Assembly (NCBI RefSeq): GCF_963678635.1
Contig: NC_087064.1
Span: 63,543,548-63,607,547, forward strand
Source: Symsagittifera roscoffensis
Taxonomy: Eukaryota > Xenacoelomorpha > Acoela > Convolutidae
DNA: 64,000 bases
Reading direction: 5' to 3'
Both the position numbers and the translations under genes were made by a program. Shown piece by piece: positions 20,813-33,009 of the stretch; within the stretch, counting starts at the first letter, position 1, and each line of letters opens with the position of its first letter. The notes beneath the pieces are model-generated. The model saw only the letters and a list, made by a program, of their open reading frames with translations. It ran no database searches and was not told the DNA's origin.

Positions 20813-22855
20813 TTAAAACCGCTTGGATTTAATTTGGTTCACTTCTGAAACCGGGTCCAACAAATGGAAAGAAACAAATTTCTCTTAAATGTATTGGCTT
20901 CAATAGTTCTTGAAAGTAAGCATTTTTAACTGCTCTTCATTTTTTCCAATCCGTTTGATTCTTTGATTCACAGGAGCAAGTCTCATAGGCAGCAAAATTT
21001 TGTTTCCTAAGATACTCTTTTCGTGAATGTCTATTACAAAGAGATGACATTCGCTGTTGAATAATCCGTTTGAAAAACTGGAAATATATGTTTTCCCATA
21101 AAATTGGTCGCGCTGTCCGTAGACCCTAAGTTTTAATCATTGACTGATTGTGCCACTGAACAGACTTTAAATTATGCGTCTCATAACTTCAATTCATAAA
21201 GGACATTCATTTGAAGAAAATAATAGGACTTGCTGAAACTACCGGTATGTTCAAGATAACCTGGTTTTTACGAGGCCAAGGTACATTTATTTCTTTGGTT
21301 TTTGTCCGTCGTTGTCAAAAATTGTAAAAATTTCTAATAAAGAAAAATCATCGTTATCGCTCTGTTCGGATTTTGACCATGCATTGATCACTCGACAGTC
21401 TTCTGCATTTTCACGGTCTCCATTTAAATCCGGTTGATTCGACGGATACTTGGTTAGTGTATTATCTACTATTGACTATCTACAATTTTTACATTTCTAC
21501 GACGCCGTTTAGAAAATCTAGTGAAAAAAATTGAACTAACTGAATCTCTTGCCGCGAAAATTGCTAGGTGTGCTTTGAAATTGTACCCCCACGTTTCTCA
21601 TACTCATTGTTTCGTTCTATGTTGAGAGTATGTTCTCTCTTTGACGATAAAATGGTTTAGATTTGTCGATAAAATTAAAAGATTTGTGAAATAAATGAAA
21701 TGATTCTGAAATTCTAGATCTTAATTATGAAAATATCCCGTAACCACTCATCTTCTCCCATGATTCGGGTAGAGCTCCACAGACTTTCTTCACGTTATGT
21801 CCGATTTAGCAGTTTGTGTCTACTGAACGTAAGTGGTTGCTAAATATTTCCAAAAGTCTTTGAAAGAAATTCAAAGGTTTTTTGAAATTTCTGAGCTTAG
21901 TTACCCGATGCGAGGTATAACATCGATCGCAATTTTTGTCTGGCTCGGTTTTGTCTGAGTTTTTGTTGATTTGATTGGTTTGTCGTCAAAATTTTTTTGT
22001 TCACGTATATTCCTCTCAATTTTTTCTGAGTTGCAATTTCGCCGATCGTCGGATTTTCTCTAAAAAATGGGGATGGTGTCTTTCCATCGGGCTCAATATT
22101 TTCAATATCTATTCTTTTTCCAATAACCGCTAGATGAAAATGATTGCCCAATCCTCTCACTGATTGGGTGGGTCTACAACAGTATAGTTTTGGAATCTAG
22201 TATCCAAACCTTCAATTTTTCTACATTTCTAATTCTTTGTCAAATTGTCTTATTTACAGGAACTTGTCTTGGTCTAATGTACAGGAACTTCAACAATGAA
22301 CTCTATAACACCAATGTTAAAACTACTAGAGGAAGCTCACCATTAGTAACTGAATGAAAATAAAGTGGTCCTCTTTGTTGATGAAACAGAACTTATTGTT
22401 TTAGGGAAACAGGCTTGCTTGGAAAACCTCATTTCTAGAAAATAAACATTTTCCACAAAATAAGACGGCAAGAATGAAACACATGTATCATTGAAAACAA
22501 AAGTTATGTTTTCAAATTGTTTTTTTTTGTGTTTTTTGGTCTCAAATATCTTCAATTTTAGCTTTTGATCTGAAAGTTGGCCATGTCTTCAAATGTCCGA
22601 CCAAATAGACAAAATTAATCAGGAATAAAAGGGTGCCATCTTTTTAGATCATGCCCGAGATCTACTCTACCTCTCAAGTCCAAATGTTTAACGACTTAAC
22701 TCGCCATAACCCAGCATATTGTTACTGGAATGGTCGATGTGTCGAAAAACATTTAAATAAATGAAACTTAAGTCGCATATGCATAAAAAAAGTAAGTTTT
22801 GTAAAAAAAGAGTTGTTTTAAACTTACTTGTAAAGTTTCGAAATCTTAAAAAAAA
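20813..22855. other. Unassigned decayed sequence upstream of the Gypsy-like RT
   Basis: If the minus-strand element is intact in layout, gag and protease would lie here. The only sizeable frame is 22160-21897 minus (87 codons, basic, with NQSNQQKLRQNRARQKLRS), which I cannot assign. No protease motif or LTR is seen. The composition is ordinary AT-rich noncoding. Confidence 0.35.
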
Positions 22856-22859
22856 TAAT

Positions 22860-24070
22860 TGTTTTTGTTACTTACGTTTTTATTAGACATACACAAAATA
22901 TTGAGAAGTGATAAATCTTTTTGAGGTTTTTTATATTTAAAATTAGTTTTGAATTTACCATTTTTAGCTAGTATAAATGTAGATTTGCATGCCGGTGCTA
23001 ATGTTGAATTTTAACTTTTTATGATGTTTTCATCCTCTAGCAGCATGTATCTCGAACCAAGTGGTTACGAGAGAAACCAAGAAGAGGTGAAGCGGTCGGG
23101 CGGTCGGGCGGTTGCGCGGGTGGGCAAGAGTAAGCCCCCTTTTCTCAGGGATTCGTCCTCATCACCAACCAAAGGTTCTCACTTTTGATGATTTCTATGA
23201 AAAGAGTGAAATGATTCTAACGCCACGTTCGATGCCAACTTATGTTTTTTTAGTGATAAACGCGCGGAAAAAACGCTCGTTTGTTAAAGGTTCCAAAAAA
23301 AATCAAAAAGGGCTTTTTGAACTGTTTTTGTATGAGTTTGCCTGCCGCACAAGTTTTTTTTCAAAATATAATTTTTTTAGTGTTCTGGGAATGCTCGGAT
23401 GTCAATTTGGCCACACCAAAAATGTCGCATCGATTTGTTCAAAAAAATGAAAATTCATCATCGGTCTCGTGAAAAAAAAAGATCGACTCATGAAAAATAT
23501 TTGGAACTTATTTTTTGTGAACAAAAAACTTTCAAATTATCTTGAAAACTCATCCAGCCATTCCCTACCTCTAAAAAAATCCTGTGATTTCTTTTGATTT
23601 CAGAATAATTGAAGTTTCCAGCATTGTTTGTAATGAATCTGGGGGGGGGGGGGGGGCTCACGCCTCCCTCCCCCTAATGATTTCGACCTCCTGCCGAGCC
23701 AAAGAATCTCTCCTTTGTACTATTGTGAAAAATCCATTTTTGGCTGACTGACGTTTACAAGTGATTAAAAAGCGCCTTCGCGCCAAGCTATACAAAAATT
23801 GAGGGAGGAAGCACTCGCTAAAAAAGTAAGATTTTGTTTTTCAAAAAAATCCAAATAAAGCAGAAAAATAGCGTTTTTGGTCTGTTTTTTTTGCAAAAAT
23901 TGCCTGCGATGCAGAAAATTTAGACAAAATATGGTATTTATAGCGATTCTGAGAGCTCAGGAACTCAGTTTGGTCAACCTAAAAAGAAAAAATTGACAGA
24001 ACTTTTAAAAATCTAACCCCCATCAAGAAAATCCTAGATCCGGCCCTGAGCAATGTTATATTCAAAATGT
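22860..24070. repeat. Diverged direct repeat, copy 1
   Basis: Matches 24290-25400 in order along its length: TGCATGCC...AATGTTGA (22988), CAGCAGCAT with ACCAAGTGGT (23040), AGCCCCCTTTT with CAGGGATTCG (23131), CCATTTTTGGCTGACTGA (23731), and ATTCAAAATGTGAAT (24060). It includes a run of 16 G at 23641-23656. The short frames in it are not convincing genes. The CTAGATCCGGCCCTGAG wording near 24035 is common at repeat ends. Confidence 0.7.
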
Positions 24071-24289
24071 GAATTCTGAACATTTAGCCAAAGGAAACTG
24101 GTAAGTCGCATACCTATGATAGAATATTTGTGAAAATAAGTGAACACTCAAAACAAATCAAACAAATTAGAGACTTAAAAACTAAATGGGGAAAAACCTG
24201 TCGCAAGCCAAAGTTGTTTTGAACGGAACAGAAACAAATTAAACGTGAAATTTTAATCTGAACAAAAATTTAATTTGAATTTAGTTTTT

Positions 24290-25405
24290 CCGATAAACAA
24301 GCACAAAAGTTTTACCATTGATAGACTCACTAATTTTTTTGAGATTTTTTTTCATATTTAATAGTAGTATTGTATTAAACATTTTAAACTAATTAATAGT
24401 TTTCTATTTGCATGCCAATGTTAATGTTGATTTTCAATAATTTCATCCTACAGCAGCATTAATACTTAACCAAGTGGTCAAAAGAGGATTCAAGAAAGAT
24501 GGAGCGCGCCGGCGGGCAGGATGAAGCCCCCTTTTTTCAGGGATTCGAAACCCTCACCAACCAAAGGGTCCCACTTTTGATAATGTTTTATGAAAAGAAT
24601 AAAATGTTTCTAAAAGCGCATTGACTCCAATCTACACTCATTTTAGAGGGGAGCATTCCAAAAAGAAAACTTTTTTTTCTTTCGAAGTTTTCAAAAAAAA
24701 ATAACCAAAAACGAAATTCTTGACCTGTTTTTGTAAACGTTTGCCTGTAGCGCAAGCTTTTGTTTCAAAAGAGGATCTTTCTAGTGTTCTGGGTGTTCTC
24801 GGAAAAAAACTGAATTCAATTTTTTTTTTTTAAATGCCAATAATATTGTTCATAAGTTTTCAACTATTGTTCAATTCCGACAATACTGTTCGATAAAACT
24901 ATAGACCCGACCCTGCTAGTGGTTATTTCAATTTAAATGTTTGTGAACAGTAGGTTTCCAAAATTGCTTGAAGATTCATCCAACCCCCCCTCCCTGAAAA
25001 TATTCTATGTTTACTATTCAGAATAATTGAAATTTCCGGCATAATTAGTAGCGGATTTAGGGGGAGAGCGGACGCAACCCCCCGTTCTCCTTTTCTTATG
25101 AATTCGACTTCATGCCGAATCAAAGGCACCCCCTTTGTACTATTTTGAGATATCCATTTTTGGCTGACTGAACCTAAAAATTTTTTTCGGCGCCAAAATA
25201 TACTAGTTTTGAGGGGGGAGCGTGCGCCAATACAACGCAATTTTTCGGTCAAAACTTTCCAAAAAAGCCCAAAATGGCTGGGAAACTCAATTTGGTCGAC
25301 CAACAAAAAAGATTGAAGTTTTTTTGAAATTTTTTGGAAATGTGCCCCCCCCCCCTCGAGAAAACCTTGAATTCACCCCCGAGCATAGTTATATTTAAAA
25401 TGTGA
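24290..25405. repeat. Diverged direct repeat, copy 2
   Basis: Second copy of the 22860-24070 repeat, offset by about 1.4 kb. Matching blocks occur at about 24410, 24450, 24524, 25151 and 25385. The minus-strand frame 25306-24923 (127 codons) in it is not conserved in copy 1, so I treat it as chance. Confidence 0.7.
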
Positions 25406-25924
25406 ATATTGACTGCACGTTCTTAAAGTACTCTTAGAATTTTGAAGTAGGCTTGATGTGTTTTATCGCTTTATGAGAATGAAGAGTAATGTAATTACGA
25501 TGAGAAACGTGCTCTCGTCCCCGTCAGTGTCGGAGGGCTCTGTCCATGCAATCACTAGTTCGTAGATGGTGGTGGAGTCCACCCACACGTCCAGACAGTC
25601 ACTTAGTTCACTGGTCGTGTTTGGACAGCCTCTGGGAAAAGGGCCACGGGTGCGGTGGATCCAAATGCCATTAGGGATACTTTCTACTCACAAATCGTTA
25701 CGCTAATTACAACAAAGTTTCAAACCTACACAACAGTTTTAACTTTTAAAAATTCATCAGTTTGGAACTACTCGGACCATAGTTATAAGTTTAAAAGTCC
25801 AAAAAAAATCCTAAATAAATTTCTGGTTGTCAAGAACAAAATCAAATTCAGTATGAATTCATAACTGCATCGTCGAACAGCAATTCGAATTCGTTTCTAG
25901 TGTAAATAGATCGAATTTAGTTTC
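25406..25924. other. No gene recognised; probable 3' flank of the apple-domain exon
   Basis: Contains a more GC-rich patch at about 25505-25660 (CTCGTCCCCGTCAGTGTCGG, GTCCACCCACACGTCCAG) unlike its surroundings. It lies downstream of the minus-strand exon at 25925-26203, so part of it may be 3' untranslated sequence. No clear AATAAA signal on the minus strand was seen within the first 100 bases. Confidence 0.35.
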
Positions 25925-26203
25925 TCAGTTTCTCCAGAAAATGAGACCTGGAATAGTTATGTTTTTGAGAGTGAGGTCGGTAGCCAGCAGTTCGCATCGC
26001 TTCACAGCCAGGTTGAAGTTGTAGGATTTGCAGGGCAGATTGAACATGCACAATTTTCCACAGTAGTTCTCAGACACCACCCCGTTGAATGTCACAAACT
26101 CAAAGTCCGAAGACAAAGCACGCGAGTTGCTCCTTACTGTCAATTGATGCTCGAAACTAAAATTGGGAATCCCGCTCACATTTTGCAATTCACCCGGGTT
26201 GAT
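25925..26203 (-). CDS. Terminal exon with PAN/apple domain, probable host gene
   Basis: On the minus strand, an apparent splice acceptor (TTTCGTGTATGTAG, ending at 26204) is followed by an open frame from 26203 to TGA 25925-25927. It encodes FSFEHQLTVRSNSR, then SENYCGKLCMFNLPCKSYNF and VKRCELLATDLTL. The spacing C-x3-C-x5-C-[KR]-[SA]-[FY]-x-x-x-x-x-x-x-[KR]-x-C-x-L is that of a PAN/apple domain, found in secreted or surface animal proteins that bind proteins or sugars. The domain lies at the C terminus and looks undamaged. Upstream exons are not identified. It is the best candidate for a real cellular gene in the window. Confidence 0.65.
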   Translation of the reverse strand: MNPGELQNVSGIPNFSFEHQLTVRSNSRALSSDFEFVTFNGVVSENYCGKLCMFNLPCKSYNFNLAVKRCELLATDLTLKNITIPGLIFWRN

Positions 26204-26329
26204 CTACATACACGAAAATTGTTTATCATATAATTCCATACAAGAAAAATGCTTGTCATACAATTTCATACATGGGCAGGGCATTACGAGGCCAAACTAT
26301 GCATTTTGTGAATTGTAAGCGAATTCCGC

Positions 26330-26660
26330 AACAAGCCAAAATCAGATTTGTCGCGGAATCCGCAACGTTTTCTTTGATCTTCTTAGCTGTTTTAGATTCC
26401 ACAAACAAATAGCTACATCACTGTTCCACAAACGCAAACAAATAGCTAACAATTTGCGGAATCCGCAACAGTTTTTGCGGAATCTAAAACAGTTGTGCAA
26501 TCCACAAACAAAAATTAACTTATGTATAGTAAAATTGAACTGTTGTGGAATCCCCAACTGTAAGCGCAACCCTCAAAAGTCAAAAGTATGTGGAATCTGC
26601 AAATTGTAAGCGAAATCCGCAAATTGTGAGTGATATCCGATTTTTGGTTTCGGATTCCAG
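26330..26660. repeat. Cluster of GCGGAATCCGCAAC-type short repeats
   Basis: Words such as GCGGAATCCGCAAC, TGCGGAATCTAAAAC, GAATCCACAAACAAA and GAAATCCGCAAATTGTAAG recur about ten times in both orientations over 330 bases; the core GGAATCCGC is partly self-complementary. Similar words reappear at about 27200 and 28755. It looks like a degenerate minisatellite. Confidence 0.6.
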
Positions 26661-26754
26661 TAACATGTGTAGTGGCGTTTTGAATTTTACCTTTTTTTTA
26701 CCAGGTGGTGGTCGCCAGCAAAATCAATCTCAAATACTGCTAACAGTTGCCCAA

Positions 26755-26917
26755 ACGTTCGACCTCAATTCGTGCCCCCAACTTACACCTAACTTCCATC
26801 GCAATTCCTGCTAACTTGCACCCAACTTCGATCTCAATTCCTACCAACTTAGATCCAAATTCGGTCTCAATTACCGCCGACCTACACCCAACGTCGATCT
26901 CAGTTTCCTGTCAACTG
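26755..26917. repeat. 33-bp minisatellite, five units
   Basis: Five consecutive degenerate units with the pattern ACTTCGATCTCAATTCCTGC followed by CAACTTGCACCCA. Part of it (from 26808) is included in the larger duplication that recurs at 28367. Confidence 0.7.
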
Positions 26918-28366
26918 AACAAATTAAAACAAACTAATTCATCAGTCCATGATTTCATTTGGTGATTGCTTTTCAACGATTCCAAAACAAAAGATGAAGC
27001 TCTTCAATTGAGGAAACTTTTTCTGGTGATTGATACTAAATGTTGGCAGCCATTAATTTAGTTAACCAAAGTTTTAAGATTTTTTCGTGAATTCCGCTGG
27101 CAATGGTCAAATCTATATTTAATTTCCGCATTGCTATAGATATTAGTTCCAGCTCCAGCTTTTAATTGTTCATCTGCAAGTTGAGAATTAAACAAAAATG
27201 CGGAATCCACCTACAATTTGCGGAGTCCGCTTCCATTTTTTTGTCTATAAATTCTCTCAGCCTGACTTCTTAATACAAAAGAAACAAAATTGACAACGAG
27301 TTTTTAAAGAACCCAAATTTGACCTTCTTAAAGCTTTTATTTTTAACACATCACATCAATTTGCCACAAAAATTAGGCCACGATTTTTGATTAGTAACAA
27401 TTTTGACTAAAAACTTAAAATAGTTTAACGTTTTTGTTCATAGTTCCAAATGCACTTCAAAGTACCATGTCGGATAATTATTTATCAAATATCGAGTAAT
27501 TGTGACTTGTCTTCTTTTCAAATAATGGCGTTTCTTGTGTTAGAGAGTTTGTGATTTTCGGACAAATTAGAATTAAAAATTAGCAGAGTTGAGAATTCAC
27601 AATTTTTGATTTATGGAAAAGTGCCTATCATAAGAACTTCATTTTTAAAAAAAGTGTCTATGTAACAGTTTTCTAACATTTTTCTGTTCGTGGGGAATTG
27701 TACAAAATTGCATGAAAAGCAGTTTTGATCAACCCCGGTAGCTTAGAATCTTGACATGTCACAAAAACGAACGCAAAGCATAGTTTATATCCGACAACTT
27801 ACAATAAAATGAGAAGGAACTATGGTGTAGATTGTTCTATTCAGGTACTTCAAAAAAAATTGTCGGATCTCAAAAGTAGTACAAGAATGAAGCCTTCTCA
27901 ATTGTACCTTGAGATTTAAAATTAAGCAGCATGAAAAACATTTCGCCTATTTTTTGCTTTCTGGATTCAAATTGACCAAAATTAACAAAAAGATATTTTG
28001 AAAAATTCTTTTAAAATTTTAAAGAAGTGCTAAAGGTATAAACGGAAGCCTCAGCAGGTGTGAAGTGATTTTTCGAAAGGTGTGAAGTGGAGTTTGAAAG
28101 GTGTTAACGGAAGTGTGAAAGGTGTGAACTCATTCTAAAGTCAAAACCGGGCCAGACGGCCCTGTTGCTGATCCTATAAATGAAAACCAAGCCCGGCGCG
28201 GACCCGGTTCCACCTCCCTCTGCACCCCAGGTTAAGTGGCAATTATCTCAGAGATCAACTGCGATTAGACGTTTTGTTTTAAGTTGGATGAGTAGCTTTT
28301 TACTCATAATTAAATCAAAACAAAACACTTTTTGTATATGATCGTTCTTTGAGAAACTCATTTCTG
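26808..28366. repeat. Large tandem duplication, unit 1
   Basis: About 1 kb (26808-27806) and then about 220 bases (28146-28366) match 28367-29356 and 29406-29620 closely. Unit 1 has roughly 300 additional bases at 27807-28140 that unit 2 lacks; these end in short GGTGTGAAGTG repeats. No gene is supported in either unit. Confidence 0.8.
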
Positions 28367-29620
28367 CCAACTTGCACCTAACTTCGATCTCAATTCCTAC
28401 CAACTTAGATACAACTTCGGTCTCAATTCCCGCCGACCTACACCCAACGTCGATCCCAGTTTCCTGTCAACTGAACAAATTAAAACAAACTAATTCATCA
28501 GTCCATGATTTCATTTGGTGATTGCTTTTCAACGATCCCAAAACAAAAGATGAAGCTCTTTAATTGAGGAAACTTTTTCTGGTGATTGATACTAAATGTT
28601 GGCAGCCATTAATTTAGTTAACCAAAGTTTTAAGATTTTTTCGTGAATTCCGCTGGCAATGGTTAAATCTATATTCAATTTCCGCATTGCTATAGTTATT
28701 AGTTCCAGCACCAGCTTTTAATTGCTCATCTGCAAGTTGAGAAGTAAACAAAAATGCGGAATCCACCTACAATTTGCGGAGCCCGCTTCCATTTTTTTGT
28801 CTTTAAATTCTCTCAGGCTGACTTCTTAATACAAAAGAAACAAAATTGACAACGAATTTTAAAAGAACCCAAATTTGAGTTCTTAAAGCTTTTATTTTTA
28901 ACACATCACATCAATTTGCCACAAAAATTAGGCCACGGTTTTTGATTAGTAACAATTTTGACTAAACACTTAAAATAGTTTAACGTTTTTGTTCATAGTT
29001 CCAAATGCACTTCAAAGTACCATGTCGGATAATTATTTATCAAATATCGAGTAATTGTGACCTGTCTTCTTTTCAAACAATGGCGTTTCTTGTGTTAGAG
29101 AGTTTGTGTTTTTCGAACAAATTAAAATTGAAAATTAGCAGAGTTGAGAATTCACAATTTTTGATTCATGGAAAAGTGCCTATCATAAGAACTTCATTTT
29201 TAAAAAAAGTGTCTATGTAACAGTTTTCTAACATTTTTCTGTTCGTGGGGAATTGTACAAAATTGCATGAAAAGCATTTTTGATCAACCCGGGTAGCTTA
29301 GAATCTTGACATGTCACAAAAACGAACGCAAAGCATAGTTTATATCCGACAACTTTAAAGCATCTATCGAAAGTCAACTTTTGAACTCTATCGAAAGTCA
29401 AAGCTGGGCCAGGACCGGCCCGGTTGCTGATCCTATAAATGAAAACCGAGCCCCGTCCGGACCCGGTTCCACCTCCTTCTGAACCCCAGGTTAAGTGGCA
29501 ATTATCTCAGAGATCAACTGCGATTAGACGTTTTGTTTTAAGTTGTATGATGAGCTTTTTACTCATAATTAAATCAAAACAAAATACTTTTCGTATATGA
29601 TCGTTCTTTGAGAAACTCAG
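28367..29620. repeat. Large tandem duplication, unit 2
   Basis: Second unit of the 26808-28366 duplication, with only scattered substitutions. The frame at 29005-29220 has no conserved counterpart of the same length in unit 1 and is not called. Confidence 0.8.
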
Positions 29621-29919
29621 TGATTGAAAATTAGCTGCAAGTTTTTAATAATAATTAAGAGTTTTATGAGTTTTTCATAAATACAAAAATCATAACAGTT
29701 TCTTATATACTTATCAGATGAATTTTGCTTCAAAACTATGAAAATTTGTGTTTGGACTCCGTTATATGCAAAATTATTCAACTACGCATGCATTTTTGTA
29801 ATAACTTACGAGTGATTTGCGACAAAAAGTATCAACTAAAACATTTTTTTTGAATTTTGGTTTTTCTCTACCACTAAAAGTAAAGACGTTGTATGATTGG
29901 ATTTTTTTCGAGAACAATC

Positions 29920-30335
29920 TTAGCAATACAGTTAAAATGATCACTGAGCAGTTTCAACTATAAGACCTAAAGGCCTTTACTTCATATTCATTGTCAGATA
30001 CTGGTTGTCAGAAATCTCTTTGGTTTGAACTGCTTCATAGCAAAACTGATAGTTTGATAGCTTAGCAGATTAAGCTGACAGACCTTAAGCATTAAGCTAA
30101 ATGTTCATGACAAAAACTGATTGTCACAAGTCTCTCTGGTTAGAACTGCTTTATAGCAATACAAATGATAACTAGCAGATTAAACTAAGACATCTTAAAA
30201 TCTTCATTTGATAACCTTTTTCAGACACTGATTATAAAAATTTTTTTTGATTTGGTTTGATTTTTAGCAATACTGTTATATTGATAGCGTAGTAGATTAA
30301 ACTACAAGAGTTTAAGAACTTTACTAGATAATCAG
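29920..30335. repeat. Degenerate tandem repeat, about 115 bp, three to four units
   Basis: Recurring order of words: AGCAGATTAAGCT, AGACCTTAAG, TTCATTGTCAGA, ACTGATTGTCA, TCTCTTTGGTT, GAACTGCTTTATAGCAA. Units begin near 29945, 30060, 30175 and 30290. No coding capacity. Confidence 0.6.
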
Positions 30336-30347
30336 TGACTGGAGGGG

Positions 30348-30615
30348 TCATCTATCTGTATCTCGTTGTAGTTTTTTGTATCTTCGCATTTGTTTCATTA
30401 GCACACATTTGCGACTTTTTAGCAAGAAGGCACCATTTGCAAGATATTGCATGTCTGCTAGAGGGCTTGAAGCTATACGATCTGACAATTCTTCCAATGC
30501 TTACCGGCATTTCAAAAACCCGTTAGTGGTTGTTTTCAATTCCTCTAACAGTAGATTTTGCAATATCACAATTAAGTTGTCGTTCAAGGCACTCAAGAGA
30601 ATTGTAACGTAATGC
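30348..30615 (-). pseudogene. Coding-like minus-strand frame with one stop, unassigned
   Basis: One minus-strand frame reads LLSALNDNLIVILQNLLLEE down to FLKCR, a TAA near 30516, then continues ALEELSDRIASSPLADMQYL and LLKSRKCVLMKQMRRYKKLQ to TGA at 30348-30350. The amino-acid mix is coding-like, unlike the repeats around it. The TAA overlaps a possible splice donor (CGG|TAAGC), so it could instead be the end of an exon. No family is recognised. Confidence 0.28.
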
Positions 30616-31189
30616 TTAATTGTTTGCGAGCTTTTGTTGCAATGGTTGAAGTAGTGAAAAGATTAAATGAATGGTTTAATAACGTTTGAAGAGATGTTTT
30701 GAAATGAAATTAGCTTTAGGTATCAATTATATTTTGCAAAGACAAAAGATACAAACAATTCTGTTGGCACTACGAGCGCGCGTAATTGGTATAGGGCTTT
30801 CAAATGCTTTTTAAAAACTTTGAAGTAACTAGTATTCAAGTACTAAGTATCAAGTACTTTTGATGGCTCAGTTTTCTTAGCTGTGAAATTTTTCCGGGAA
30901 TGCAATTTTGAGGTAACGCCTGGATGAGGTTGGGGCATATGAATGAGGAAGTCTAATTAAGAAGAGGTCTGCTTGAGGATTAGGCCTCTGATTGATCAAG
31001 CCTATGTCAGATAAAGTTTTGAATTTGCTGACTTCGCTCTCAACATTTGCTGACTTTTAGTAGACCTCGAAATCGTTTCCAATTTTGGTCGGCAAATATC
31101 CAAGTCATCAGAGGCGAAAGTAACTAAAAGAGACGTGGCAAATATGGATTGACAAAGAGCGGATGGATAGGTGATACATTTGTTTTTGA
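30616..31189. other. No feature recognised
   Basis: Ordinary AT-rich sequence. A small direct repetition of AAGTACTA/AAGTATC words occurs at 30830-30865. The minus-strand frame 31202-31002 is short and has no motif. Confidence 0.4.
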
Positions 31190-31995
31190 TTTTCTCGACC
31201 AAATTCGATATGTTTCGTCTTTCTCGACCATCTCGAACAAAATTTATTGAAAACCTATTTTAACGACACTGCATAGATATTTTTTGAGTTTTTGAAAACT
31301 CTGGGTGTGTTCCGATTGTCTCGACTTTTTCGGAAAAAAATATTAAAAAAATATGTTGCCTCAAGAGTCGGTCAAATTTTGTTGCCTCAAAAAGTGCCTA
31401 TGTTTTTGAGACCACGATCAGGGTTTCTCGTGTGCAATTTACCAGCAAAAGTGCTGTTCTAGCTAACAGAACTTTAAAAACGCAAGTATACTGGAGTTTT
31501 TTTTGCTAAAAGCAACTGTTTTACAGTTTTGCAAGCACAAAGTCCGACAATAAAACCAAATTCTTGGTGAATTTTTTTGTTTTCGACTATTTTTCGACCG
31601 TCTTGACTTTATGTTTTGACTTTAAGTTCATTGTGCTGTAAACTTGTGTTCGATTGTAGGTTTCTACTAACTCGATTTTTGTTTCGACTGTGCTAAACTT
31701 AAGTTTCGACAGTGCTCGATCTATGTTTCGATTTTCTTGACCTATGCTTTGATTTTTCTGACCATAAATGGGTATGCTTTGAGTGTGCTCGACATATGTT
31801 TCGACTTTTTTGATTGAAATTGGGTATGTTTTGACAGTGCTCTACTTACTCTATTTATATTTTGAGTCTGCTCGACCTATGTTTCGACTATGCTCGACCT
31901 ACGTTTTGACTGTGCTCGACGTTTGTTTCGACTTCCTCGACCAAAAACGGGTATGCCTCGACTGCGCTCGACGTACGTTTCGAATAACATGAGTA
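31190..31995. repeat. TCGAC-rich degenerate minisatellite, array 1
   Basis: Many spaced copies of a 25-30 base unit of the type GTTTCGACTGTGCTCGACCTAT, with longer units that add CCAAAATTGGGTATG. The densest part is 31655-31990. The open frames through it (for example 31783-31992) repeat CLDCARRTF-like words and simply translate the repeat. Confidence 0.75.
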
Positions 31996-32394
31996 AATTG
32001 AAAAAAAATTATATTGTATGTTTTTCAATGGATTTTTTGATGAAGCTTAATTTGAAAAAAAATCTATAAGATTCTGTTAAATGGAAAATTTCTCCATCGG
32101 AGACATATTTTTTCAAATTCAATCACTCATTTTTTTTCTTTTCCTGACAAATCTGGACTGAAACTGTTAATGTAAAAACTGATATTTGAAGAATTTCTCG
32201 TAAACTTTTTTTTCTTGGCGCAGGAATCCTTAGACTTCCAAAACTTAAATGACTACCTCTAAAACCTTAATTTTGCGGCAAGCAAATCTCCTCAATTGAT
32301 TATTGCAGGTTGCAATTTTCTGACTGAGGTCTTTACTGAGCAGATTTTTTTCTCAACTTCTCGATTAAATTCAAATAAAATTGTTTTAAGATAA

Positions 32395-32590
32395 TTTTAG
32401 GTTCTGCTAGACCTATTTTCAACAGTGTACGACCATTAATTTGACTTTTTTTCTTACTGATATCGGACATGTTTTGACTTTGTGTTCGATTTAAAATTGC
32501 TTCTCGACCGCGGAATCTCAGTTGCAAAACTGCACTTGCTCGCCTTTCAAAGTCGAAACATATGTCGAGCACCTCGACCCGGGTGAGATG
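32395..32590. repeat. TCGAC-rich repeat, array 2
   Basis: Matches the end of array 3 (33210-33315), including TTGCTTCTCGACCGCGGAA and CTGCACTTGCTCG, and ends GCACCTCGACCCGGG. That ending is inverted at 33017-33033 (CCCGGGTCGAGGTGC). Confidence 0.7.
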
Positions 32591-33009
32591 AACTGTTGAC
32601 TATGTAGTTCTCTGGAAACCACATTACATTTGATTAGATACAAAACGTTAACTTTCGTTGCATATTTATCGAAAGAAGGTTAACAAACAATCAAAAAACT
32701 TCACAAAAAAACTGCTGAGAAAACTCAAAATTCATCTCGCATTTTATCAACATCTTACAAACAAATAGTTCAGTAGCTATCTCAGTTTTCAGCTCCAATG
32801 AGCTCAGTTTTTTAGGAAGGAGAAACAATAGGCAGCTACAAACAGTTGCTTTTGTAGAACAGTTGCTGTTCAAGAAAATACACTATCAGAAGCACAACGT
32901 TTTCATCAAGTAATTACAAGGGACATGTTTTGAGTTGGGCGCACAGGAGTCTATTTTTTTTGCAAGGAGGCAAAGTCAAAGACCAAATCAAAAGCAATAA
33001 CAAGTTATC

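Noticed and set aside
23112-23450. 112-codon plus-strand frame starting MRGWARVSPL
   Set aside because: It is contained in a diverged repeat whose second copy breaks the frame, and it begins in a G/C-rich simple repeat.
24923-25306. 127-codon minus-strand frame as a gene
   Set aside because: It lies in a diverged repeat and the other copy does not keep the frame; no domain is visible.
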